From NCBI GenBank assembly GCA_964523675.1, contig CAZFZT010000042.1, positions 1 through 27,256 on the forward strand: a stretch of DNA of 27,256 nucleotides. The letters run 5' to 3'. Below the pieces are notes generated by a model, which did no database searches, was not told where the DNA came from, and saw only the letters and a program-made list of their open reading frames with translations. Each line of letters begins with the position of its first letter. Position 1 is the first letter of the stretch. Position numbers and translations under genes: made by a program. Positions 15,383 through 23,600 of this stretch are shown here, in pieces. Source of the DNA: CAZFZT01 sp964523675 (lineage in GTDB: Bacteria > Planctomycetota > Phycisphaerae > Phycisphaerales > SM1A02).

Positions 15383-16957
15383 ATGGAGAAGCCAGATGCG
15401 CTCGTGCTCGATGGAAGGCCGCTCTCACCCACTGCGGTCGAGAATGTCGCGCGGCATGGCCGGCTCGTCACCTTCGCAGACGCCGCCCGCAGCGCGGTCC
15501 AGCTCAATCGCAAGATCATCGACGACATCGCCAACTCAGGCGATGCAATCTATGGCGTGAACACCGGCTTCGGATCGCTCAGCAGGCATCGCATCCCGCG
15601 CGAAGGTATCCGTGAAGTGCAGCGAAACCTGCTGCGCTCCCACGCAGCAGGCGTCGGCGAGCCGCTGCCCCCGGAAGTGGTGCGAGCCATGTTGTTGATC
15701 CTCGCAGCATCGCTTGCCCGCGCTCGCTCCGGCGTGCGGCCGATCGTCATTGAACGCCTGCTCGATCTGCTCAATGCGGGCATCACGCCGATCGTGCCAT
15801 CGCGCGGCTCGGTCGGCGCATCAGGCGATCTCGCGCCGCTGGCGCATGCGGCGCTGGTGCTCATTGGTGAAGGCCATGCGCGCGTGAACGGCAAGGAGAT
15901 GTCAGGCCGCGAAGCGTTCGCCTCGGCAGACCTTGAGCCGATCGAAGTCGACGCCAAGGAGGGCCTCGCGCTCATCAACGGCACGCACCTCATGTGCGCT
16001 GTCGGCACGCTCGCGCTGTGCGATGTCGAGCGCATCGAACACGCAGCCGTCTGCGCCGCAGCCATGGCGCTTGATTCATGCAGGGCCAGCCATCAGCCGC
16101 TCGATCCGCGCATTCACAAAGCGCGAAATCAGCCGGGCCAGATCGCTGCCGCGCAGCGGATGCTCGAACTGCTTCGCGGCTCGCAGATCGTTCATGCGCA
16201 TGAAGTCGATGACCCGCGCGTGCAGGATCCATACTGCCTGCGGGCAGCCCCGCAGGTTCTCGGCGCTGCGATCGACACAATCCGCTGCGTGCGGGCGGTG
16301 ATCGAGAACGAACTCGGCGCGGTGACGGACAATCCGCTCGTCTTTTCGGGCAGTACCGAGGAGCGAGTGCCGAGTACCGAGGAGAGCAAACACTCGGAAC
16401 CCGGTACTCGGCACTCGGTACTGTCCGGCGCGAACTTCCATGGCATGCCGCTGGCCATTGCGCTTGACATCCTGCCCATCGCGCTCACCCACATCGCGGG
16501 CATCGCGGAGCGGCGGATCAACTGGCTGCTCACCGCCAGCGATTCCGAGAACCCGGTGAACGTCTATCTCTCGCCCCAGCCGGGCCTGCACAGCGGCCTG
16601 ATGATCGCGCAGTACACCGCGGCCGCGTGCTGCAATGAACTGCAAACGCTCTGCCATCCCGCAAGCGTTCACAACATTCCAACCTCGGCGGGCATCGAAG
16701 ATTACAACTCCATGGGCGCGACCAGCGCGCACAAGGCCCGCGCTGCGGTCGAGTTATCTCGCAACGTCATCGCGATCGAACTGCTCGTGATGGCCGAGGC
16801 GATGGAGTATCAAAGGCCGCTACGAAGCGGCGAAGGCGTCGAGCGCGTGTACGAAGTCATACGAAGGGCCGTGCCGAAGTTGACCGAAGATCGCCCGCCA
16901 TCGCCGGATATTGCAGCGATCAACGAGTTGATCCGCACCGGAGCAATCACGAGCTGA
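15383..16957 (+). CDS. hutH: Histidine ammonia-lyase, with in-frame repeat insertion
   Basis: The enzyme deaminates L-histidine to urocanate, the first step of histidine catabolism. The MIO cofactor triad Ala146-Ser147-Gly148 lies in GSVGASGDLAPLAH. Family blocks include YGVNTGFGSL, RSHAAGVGEP (the His that distinguishes histidine from tyrosine or phenylalanine lyases), DPYCLRAAPQVLGA, NFHGMPLA, and the Glu of TSAGIEDYNSMG. Length is 524 aa against ~510 usual. About 25 residues (323-347, between DNPLVFSG and SGANFHG) are encoded by a heptad inverted-repeat element that keeps the frame open. ATG 15383 was chosen; an in-frame ATG at 15344 would overlap the divergent dipeptidase start. No hutU, hutI or hutG lies nearby, so the rest of the pathway must be elsewhere. 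Confidence 0.93.
   Translation: MEKPDALVLDGRPLSPTAVENVARHGRLVTFADAARSAVQLNRKIIDDIANSGDAIYGVNTGFGSLSRHRIPREGIREVQRNLLRSHAAGVGEPLPPEVVRAMLLILAASLARARSGVRPIVIERLLDLLNAGITPIVPSRGSVGASGDLAPLAHAALVLIGEGHARVNGKEMSGREAFASADLEPIEVDAKEGLALINGTHLMCAVGTLALCDVERIEHAAVCAAAMALDSCRASHQPLDPRIHKARNQPGQIAAAQRMLELLRGSQIVHAHEVDDPRVQDPYCLRAAPQVLGAAIDTIRCVRAVIENELGAVTDNPLVFSGSTEERVPSTEESKHSEPGTRHSVLSGANFHGMPLAIALDILPIALTHIAGIAERRINWLLTASDSENPVNVYLSPQPGLHSGLMIAQYTAAACCNELQTLCHPASVHNIPTSAGIEDYNSMGATSAHKARAAVELSRNVIAIELLVMAEAMEYQRPLRSGEGVERVYEVIRRAVPKLTEDRPPSPDIAAINELIRTGAITS
16351..16423. repeat. Heptad inverted-repeat element inserted in frame in hutH
   Basis: The left arm is five heptads: AGTACCG, AGGAGCG, AGTGCCG, AGTACCG and AGGAGAG (16352-16386). 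A 5-nt spacer CAAAC follows, then four heptads in the opposite sense: ACTCGGA, ACCCGGT, ACTCGGC and ACTCGGT (16392-16419). The arms contain a perfect 15-nt inverted repeat (16365-16379 with 16402-16416) and an outer 10-nt one (16351-16360 with 16414-16423). The element is translated as part of hutH with no stop codon. Confidence 0.93.
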
Positions 16958-17016
16958 CGAACAACCAGCGCGCTCAATGCCCGCCCATGACGATGTTCCG
17001 TCGCATCATCACCTGT

Positions 17017-18312
17017 TCACGCGCGTTCGGACCAGTCGAACACCGCGCCGCCGATGGCGAAGCCGCCTAAACCGATTCCGATGAGAATCGCGCACGGCAG
17101 GAACATCTCCGCCGGCGAAAAACCTCGCCACAACGCGCCTTCCATCGAGAGCATCGCCCATTTCACCGGGCTGAAATGACTCACCTGCTGGATCCACTCC
17201 GGCATGATGAACAGCGGCACCATCGCGCCGCCAAACATCCCCGCCACCAGCAGAATCGCCCAGCCGATTCCGCCGGCGGACGCCTCAGTGCGACCCGTCA
17301 CCGAAAGAAGCATCATGATCCCGACGAACGCAAACGCGGATGATCCGACAGCCGCAACGAGCAGCGGCACCGAATGTGGCCGCACGCCAAAGACCAACCA
17401 GCCAATCGCCAGCAGAATCGCAGCCACTGCAACCGTCGTGATGAAACACGCCAATCCTTTGCCCACAAGCACTTTCCACCGCGCGATGGGCGCAAGCCGC
17501 AGTCGCACCAATGTGCCTCGCGTGCGTTCAGTCACTAGTGAAATGCCGAACCCGGCGGCGCAACCCATGATGCCCCAGATGATCCCCTGAGGGAAAGAAA
17601 TGACGTAGCTGCTCTGCGGTTCACCGGTTCGTTCCCGAGCAAGGTCAATGCGCTGAATCTCAACCGGATTCCAATCACCGCCACCGAACAGTCCGCCCCC
17701 AGCCGTATCGGCAGCGTCGTCGCCTTCCGCATCAAGAAATGCATTCAGGTCGTTCAGGAATTGCTCAAGCGCATCGCCGCCAGCGATCGGCTCCTCGGCT
17801 GCGCGCAGCGATTCCATCGCGGCACGTGTGGACTCGCGCATGGTGTCGCGGTCAGCCATGGCGCCTTGCATGCGCTCGAAGGCCGCCGCTGTAAGAATTC
17901 CTTCGAGCATCGCGGCCTCGGCCCGTCTCGCCGGGTCAACGCCGATCGACAGTCGCATTGGCTCCCCCCAGAACATCCGCCTGCTTGCTTCACTGAATCC
18001 ATCTTCTACCACAATGAACGCGGTCTGCCTGCCGCGCCGCACGAGGTCCGCCGCCTCCGCCCGGTCGTTCAGCCGCGTCACGTCAACTTCTGGGCCCTCC
18101 ATGAGCTCGTTCACGAACGCTGCCGCTTCCTCGCCCGCATCTTCAACAACAACCGCGACATCGATGGCCGACGTTTCACCGCCGCCTCCTGAAAAAATCA
18201 TCCCAAAGAAGATCGCCACCAAGAGCGGGAACACAAAGACGAAGAAGAACCCCATCTTGTCATGCAGGAGCAGTCGCACATCCTTGATGGCCAGCGTGAC
18301 AATGGCTCGCAT
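17017..18312 (-). CDS. ABC-2 type exporter permease
   Basis: This 431-aa permease has the ABC-2 layout. TM1 (around residues 19-41, GFFFVFVFPLLVAIFFGMIF) is followed by a ~200-residue extracytoplasmic domain, and then about five further hydrophobic segments from residue ~245. The segment ERTRGTLVRLRLAPIARWKVLVGK between TM2 and TM3 is the typical coupling region of this family. The large domain contains a helical stretch (AAFERMQGAMADRDTMRES) and a Gly/Asp-rich linker. With the ATPase gene it would form an exporter of unknown substrate (drug, lipid or polysaccharide). Its ATG overlaps the ATPase stop by one base (TGATG on the minus strand), so translation is coupled. It converges with hutH across 59 bp. 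Confidence 0.92.
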   Translation of the reverse strand: MRAIVTLAIKDVRLLLHDKMGFFFVFVFPLLVAIFFGMIFSGGGGETSAIDVAVVVEDAGEEAAAFVNELMEGPEVDVTRLNDRAEAADLVRRGRQTAFIVVEDGFSEASRRMFWGEPMRLSIGVDPARRAEAAMLEGILTAAAFERMQGAMADRDTMRESTRAAMESLRAAEEPIAGGDALEQFLNDLNAFLDAEGDDAADTAGGGLFGGGDWNPVEIQRIDLARERTGEPQSSYVISFPQGIIWGIMGCAAGFGISLVTERTRGTLVRLRLAPIARWKVLVGKGLACFITTVAVAAILLAIGWLVFGVRPHSVPLLVAAVGSSAFAFVGIMMLLSVTGRTEASAGGIGWAILLVAGMFGGAMVPLFIMPEWIQQVSHFSPVKWAMLSMEGALWRGFSPAEMFLPCAILIGIGLGGFAIGGAVFDWSERA

Positions 18313-19160
18313 CAGTCGCGCAAACTCCTCCCGGTCAGATTGAGAAAGACATCCTCCAGCGTCGGCCGCTCAACGTGAATCGCGCGCACGCCGCCTCCGT
18401 TTACGATAGTGCGCGTCAGTTCGCGCATCGGGTCATCGCTGCGGATGCGCTCTTCGCCTGCCTCACGCTCGATGCGCACCACACTTTCCCCCCCATGTGC
18501 GGCGATGAGCTCATCCGGCGTTCCCAGTGCGAGCAGCCGGCCGCGATCGATGATGGCGACTCGCGAACACAATCGCTGCGCTTCCTCCATGTAATGCGTC
18601 GTGTACAGAACGGTCCGGCCGCGTTCCGCCAGCGCATGCACTGTATCAAGAATGGCATTGCGCGATTGCGGATCAACGCCGACCGTCGGTTCATCGAGCA
18701 GCAGGATGGGCGGATCATGGACGAGCGCCACGGCCAGGTTCAGCCGCCGCTTCATCCCTCCTGAATAGGTCTTGACAAGATCGCGTTTGCGGTCGGTCAG
18801 ACCGACGAGCTCAAGAACCTCCGCGCAGCGCGCGCGGAGCGCACGACCAGCCATCGCGTACATGCCGCCGAAGAACCTGACATTGTCCTCTGCTGTGAGC
18901 TCGTCATACAGCGCAAGTGACTGCGGCGCGACGCCGATCTTCGCGCGAACCACAGGATCGCGCGGCGAACCGAAGCCGCCAATGTCAACCTCACCCTCAT
19001 CAGGGTCAAGCAGTCCCACCGCAATGTGGATGCTCGTGGATTTGCCCGCCCCGTTCGGCCCGAGCAGCGCAAACACTTCTCCCGCCTGAATCTCAAGCGA
19101 CAAATCGTCCACGGCGACCGTGGTCCGGAATGACTTGCGAATGTGCTTGAGGCGCAGCAT
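18312..19160 (-). CDS. ABC-2 type exporter ATP-binding subunit
   Basis: The 282-aa nucleotide-binding subunit has all canonical motifs: Walker A GPNGAGKST, the Q-loop region GVAPQSLALYDELTAEDN, signature YSGGMKRRLNLAVAL, Walker B ILLLDEPTVGVDP and H-loop TTHYMEEA. The DrrA/CcmA-like pattern marks an exporter ATPase for a paired ABC-2 permease, which follows directly. The C-terminal ~70 residues (ERPTLEDVFLNLTGRSLRD) are the family's usual closing segment. I chose ATG 19160 (MLRLKHIRKSF), which begins at the first strand of the domain; an upstream in-frame ATG at 19205 would add 15 unrelated residues. It is divergent from nadD, with 122 bp between the starts. Confidence 0.93.
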   Translation of the reverse strand: MLRLKHIRKSFRTTVAVDDLSLEIQAGEVFALLGPNGAGKSTSIHIAVGLLDPDEGEVDIGGFGSPRDPVVRAKIGVAPQSLALYDELTAEDNVRFFGGMYAMAGRALRARCAEVLELVGLTDRKRDLVKTYSGGMKRRLNLAVALVHDPPILLLDEPTVGVDPQSRNAILDTVHALAERGRTVLYTTHYMEEAQRLCSRVAIIDRGRLLALGTPDELIAAHGGESVVRIEREAGEERIRSDDPMRELTRTIVNGGGVRAIHVERPTLEDVFLNLTGRSLRD

Positions 19161-19282
19161 GGCTTGTCCGCATGGTACCGTCTCTGACGCATGCCGATCT
19201 CCCAAAGCTCCGGCTGGCGATCGCTCTGAAGGCGTCCACGTTAGTTTGACTTTGCCCGCCCTTTGCCGTTCACTTGTGTCCC

Positions 19283-19915
19283 ATGCCCGGCGGCATCCTC
19301 ATCTTCGGCGGCACGTTCGATCCGCCACATATCGCCCATGTGAAGCTGCCGCCGCTTGCGGCCGATCAACTCCGGTGCGAGCGCATCATCTACGTGCCCG
19401 CTGCGATCAATCCGCTCAAAGCCGACACTCCGCCGACCGCCAGCCACCATCGCCTCGCCATGCTGCAGTTGGCCGTGCGCGATGTGCCTCGAGCTGAGGT
19501 GTCAACCATCGAGCTTGATCGTGCCGGTCCCAGTTACATGGTTGATACGCTCGAAGCATTCCGCGACTCCTTTGGTCAGACTCCCATGTACCTGCTGATC
19601 GGCGCCGATCAGGCGGTGGAGTTTCACAAGTGGCGCCGATGGGATCGCATTGTCGAGCTGGCAAGACCTGCGGTGATGATTCGACCGCCGTGGGATCAGC
19701 ACACGTTCGAATCTGCCGTGCGCGAGCGCTATTCCGGCGAGGAGGCCGAACGCTGGACCAATTGGACGCTCGACCTGCCGCGGATTGATGTCAATGCAAC
19801 GGAGGTTCGCCGGCGACTCGCTGCCGGACGCGATGTCCGGGACATGCTCAGACCGCAAGTGCTCGCCTACATCGACAAACATCTGCTCTACCGCGATGCA
19901 GCGAAGGAACGCTGA
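19283..19915 (+). CDS. nadD: Nicotinate-nucleotide adenylyltransferase
   Basis: NadD adenylates nicotinate mononucleotide to form deamido-NAD in NAD synthesis. The 210-aa protein starts with the nucleotidyltransferase signature ILIFGGTFDPPHIAHV, where the usual HxGH is HIAH. It continues with YVPAAINPLKAD and with SHHRLAMLQLAV. Next are GPSYMVDTLEAF, LLIGADQAVEFHKWRRWDRI, and the closing VNATEVRRRLAAGRDVRDMLRPQVLAYI, which replaces the common ISST. ATG 19283 was chosen over TTG 19274 because it places the motif at the normal N-terminal position. The stop is only 3 bp from the convergent purE stop, with no terminator between them, so the two transcripts should overlap at their 3' ends. Confidence 0.93.
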   Translation: MPGGILIFGGTFDPPHIAHVKLPPLAADQLRCERIIYVPAAINPLKADTPPTASHHRLAMLQLAVRDVPRAEVSTIELDRAGPSYMVDTLEAFRDSFGQTPMYLLIGADQAVEFHKWRRWDRIVELARPAVMIRPPWDQHTFESAVRERYSGEEAERWTNWTLDLPRIDVNATEVRRRLAAGRDVRDMLRPQVLAYIDKHLLYRDAAKER

Positions 19916-19918
19916 AAT

Positions 19919-20407
19919 CTATTCAAGCACTTCCGCCAGGATTTTCTCTGCACGCTGCTTTGCATACGCCTCCAGGCGCTGCGCAAGCGCGTCGTCTTGA
20001 AGCGCAAGGATGCGCACCGCGAGCAGGGCGGCGTTCACCGCGCCTGCCTTGCCGATGGCCAGCGTTCCGACCGGCACGCCGCCGGGCATCTGCACGGTCG
20101 AGAGCAGCGAATCGAGGCCCTGGAGCGTACTGGTCATCGGCACGCCGAGCACCGGCAACTGCGTATGAGCAGCGACCACGCCGGCGAGGTGAGCCGCGCC
20201 GCCTGCCGCTGCGATGATGACCTTCAGGCCGCGCTCCTTTGCGCTGCGCACGTACTCGGCGGTCTCATTCGGCGTTCGATGCGCCGAGAGCACGCGCGAC
20301 TCGTGCGCAATGCCGAACTCCGTAAGCGTCTCCGAGGCATGCTTCATCACGGGCCAGTCTGACGAGGAGCCCATGAGAATTCCGATGGTGGATGCGATCT
20401 CGGCCAT
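19919..20407 (-). CDS. purE: N5-carboxyaminoimidazole ribonucleotide mutase
   Basis: PurE converts N5-CAIR to CAIR in purine synthesis. The 162-aa protein is of normal class I length and shows the GSSSDWPVMKHA phosphate-binding loop. SAHRTPNETAEYV contains the catalytic His region. It continues with AAAGGAAHLAGVVAAHTQLPVLGVPM and a VQMPGGVPVGTLAIGKAGAVNAALLA block. ATG 20407 gives this standard length; the longer reading frame to 20488 adds 27 residues that do not resemble the family. No purK lies adjacent on this side, since the upstream neighbour is a divergent AsmA-like gene across 215 bp. Confidence 0.95.
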   Translation of the reverse strand: MAEIASTIGILMGSSSDWPVMKHASETLTEFGIAHESRVLSAHRTPNETAEYVRSAKERGLKVIIAAAGGAAHLAGVVAAHTQLPVLGVPMTSTLQGLDSLLSTVQMPGGVPVGTLAIGKAGAVNAALLAVRILALQDDALAQRLEAYAKQRAEKILAEVLE

Positions 20408-20496
20408 AACGAATCGTTTCCAGAAGGTGCTGCCTGAACGGATGTGTGAAATGCTGCCAAGTGTTGAGGCCGCATACGATAGCAACATTCGACGAT

Positions 20497-20506
20497 CATT
20501 CGAATG
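20497..20506. promoter_or_regulatory. Palindrome CATTCGAATG between purE and asmA-like gene
   Basis: This perfect 10-bp palindrome lies in the divergent 215-bp region, preceded by a half-like ATTCGA at 20487-20492. It could be an operator for one of the flanking genes. I could not place convincing -35/-10 boxes beside it, and a 10-mer palindrome may arise by chance. Nothing else was recognised in this gap except the ribosome site of the downstream gene. Confidence 0.2.
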
Positions 20507-20604
20507 CGACGGCTAGGACACTGGATTCGAGCTGTCTCGCTGGCGCTCGCAGCCGCCAATACGCTGGATTACCAGCGGTCATGTGTCGGGTGGCGGACCT
20601 AAAT

Positions 20605-20611
20605 TGAGGAG
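20605..20611 (+). promoter_or_regulatory. Shine-Dalgarno site of the AsmA-like gene
   Basis: TGAGGAG ends 11 nt before ATG 20623 and supports that start codon. Most plus-strand genes in this window have no such site. Confidence 0.6.
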
Positions 20612-20622
20612 AATAAACGCCC

Positions 20623-23600
20623 ATGGCCAGACGATCCGTCATTCTCAAGCGCACCGCGATCGGGGCCGGTGTCGTCCTCGTCCTGCTCATCGTGCTCATC
20701 GCTCTGTTGCCGACGCTTATCAGTGCAGGCCTCGGCCATGGCGCGATACGTAGCGCGATCGAAGATCGGCTCACCACCGGCAGCATCGCTGACTTTCAGT
20801 CGCTGTCGGTGTCGTGGGGCGGACCGCAGGAGATTCGCGGGCTGCGGATCGTCGATCCTCAGGGCGAGGAGGTTGCCAACGTGAACGCATCCATAAGACC
20901 CGGCCTCTGGAGTCTGCTCTTCGGCACGTTTGGAGTACTCGAAGCGAACGTCTCGGACGGCACGATCAACGCTCTCGTGCATGAAGACGGCACAACGAAT
21001 CTCCAGCAGATCGTCAAGGTCGATCCCGAGCCACGCGAGACGGGCCCGCCAATGCAGGGCGTGCCGCCGATCGTCTTCCGCGCAAGCGGCATCGACGTCA
21101 ACGTCACCCACATGGCGGATCAACGAACCGTCTCGTTCAACGACCTTGGCGGCTATCTGACGTACTCCCCGGCGGGAGAGCCCAACTCGGCCGATCCGAG
21201 CGAGGTTTCGTTCGAGTTCATCGCGCAAACGCTCGCCGATGACGTGAAGGGCGAGGTGCGGCTGGCGGGCAAATCGGAGAACCTTTTCGATTCGGACGGC
21301 GCGTTCACGCCCGAAGGCGCGCCGATCAACATGACGCTCACGGCTTCAAACGTGCCGGTCCCCGGCATGGACATGCCGACCGTTCTGACGCAATTGGCGA
21401 TGGCCGTGCACGCCGACAACCTTGCGCAACTCGTTGCTGCTGATATCGAATCCGAAGCAGCGTTTCGCAGCCCGAACGCGCAAAGCAATCAGGATACCGC
21501 GGCCGATGAGCGCAGCCGCTTTCGCGCCCAGATCAATGTGCGCATGCCGTTCCGCGCCGATGGCTCCCTTGATGTCACCCTTGAAAGCGTCACCGCTGAA
21601 GCCACGGGTGAGCGCGTGCCTTCTTCGCTCCTGCAACCTGTGCTGGCGAGCACACCGATTGTTCTTGCACGAGATGTCGGTCGAACGATTGATCTTGATG
21701 CCAGCATTGATCCCGCGCAGGGGACCGCGATCATCAGCGCGGTTGGTGAGCGGGCATCGCTCGACCTCTCGGCTGTGCATGACGCAGAGTCCGGGTGGTG
21801 GAGCGGCGACAATCTCGTCCTTGTGACGCAGCGGGCGCATCCTGATCTCGTGCAGGCCGTGACGAACCTGAGTGTCGATCGACCGGTCAATGTCGCCCTT
21901 CACATGACCGAGTTTCGTCTGCCTCCGGTGGACCCCGCCAGTGAATCGCGGCCGCTTGCGCTGTATGGCGGCACGGGCGTGCTGCGCATCAACGAGCCGG
22001 TCGCATTGCTCTTTGAACCGGCCATCGATGATGAAACACAAACCGGGACACGGCCCGGCGGCGCGCCAGATCAGGATGAACCTGCTCAGACAATTCTCGT
22101 CAATCGCGCCGAGATTGCCTTCGACGCGCCCGCCTTGGGTGAACACCTCGACATCGACGCCGCGCTTCTCGTTGATGACGCGCCGGTTACGCTCAAGCAG
22201 CGCATCACAAACCTCTTCGATGAAGCCGGTGAGATCAATGCCGTCAACGCGGATTTCGCCGGCAATATCAACGTGGACGGCCTGCCGACTGCAACCATCG
22301 CACAGTGGCTGCCGAATGAGCGGGAAACGCTTCGCGATCTCCTTGGTGAGCAGATTGATCTGAGCGTAACGACATCGGTTGAAGAAGCCGGCTTACGTGG
22401 CGCGATCACAGCATCCGGCGCGCAGACGCTCGCCGAAGTGGAAGTGCTGCGCCGGCCCGATGCGCTGGAGATCGCGCAGGCGTCTGCTGCGTTTGCCTTG
22501 ACCCCTGCCGTCGCGCAACGCTTCATGCCCGAACCGGACGATCCCGAGCAGGAACAGATCGCGCTTCTGGAAGACGTGCCGGCTCGTCTTGAGCTGGATC
22601 CCATCGTGCTCATCGGTTCGAGACCGGATGAGTATCGCCTTCAGACCCGCGACTTACGTGGCAGGATCATCCTTGAAAACGTTGCGCTGAGCGGTCTGCC
22701 CGGCGCCGCCGAGCTGGTGAATGTCCAGAACTTTAATGCGAACGTGACGGCGATGCTGGCCCGTGATCCACTCGCCCGGACGCCAGAACTCGACGAAAGC
22801 GAACAGCAACCGCCGCTGCTTGCCGGTTACTCCGCCGACGGCAGCGCAGCCATTCGCCATTACACCGATGGCTCGCGCATCGCAACCGTGCGCTATGCCC
22901 TCAACGGCAAACCCTCCGATAACATCACCGCCGAAGAACAGCGCGAACCGCAACTAGCCGGCACGCTCGAGATCAGCGAGCTTGATGTGCGAAGCGTCGA
23001 ACGACTTGTCGGACGGGAACCAGGGCAATTCGAGTTATGGCTTGGTGAAAGCGGCTCGGCCGACATCACGTTCAGCGCCATCGGAGACAGATATGAAGCC
23101 ACCATCGTTCCGGCCATGCCGCGATTGCAGGGCACGGTCACAGCGACTTATGCCGACGATCTGATTGATCTCAACACCGGCAACGCGACGCTGACACTCG
23201 GGGCCGAAGCACTCGCGCAGATGCTCGGCGATGATGCGCGCATCAGCGTTGAGCGCGATGTGCCCGGGACGTTCTCCATTGACGCGAGCATTCCGCTCGG
23301 CCTGCTCACGCAGCAGGCCTTTGAGCCGACGCTCTTCGACCTCAACGCGGAACTGCGCGGCGGGCCGCTCGTCATGCACATTGAGAACGAGCGGCAGACG
23401 GTTGAAAATGTCGTCGTGACGGTGAAGGGCGATGCTTTCAGTGACGCAGCACAGTTTGAAGTTGTCATTGAAGGCGACACCGTCGAAACAGCCGCCTCCG
23501 CGCCGCTACCGCCACCGGGCACGATCGGCGTGCCGCGCGATCAATCCGCACAGCAGGCGCAGCCGATCGCAGGCCGCTTCACGGTACACGGCACGCTGCA

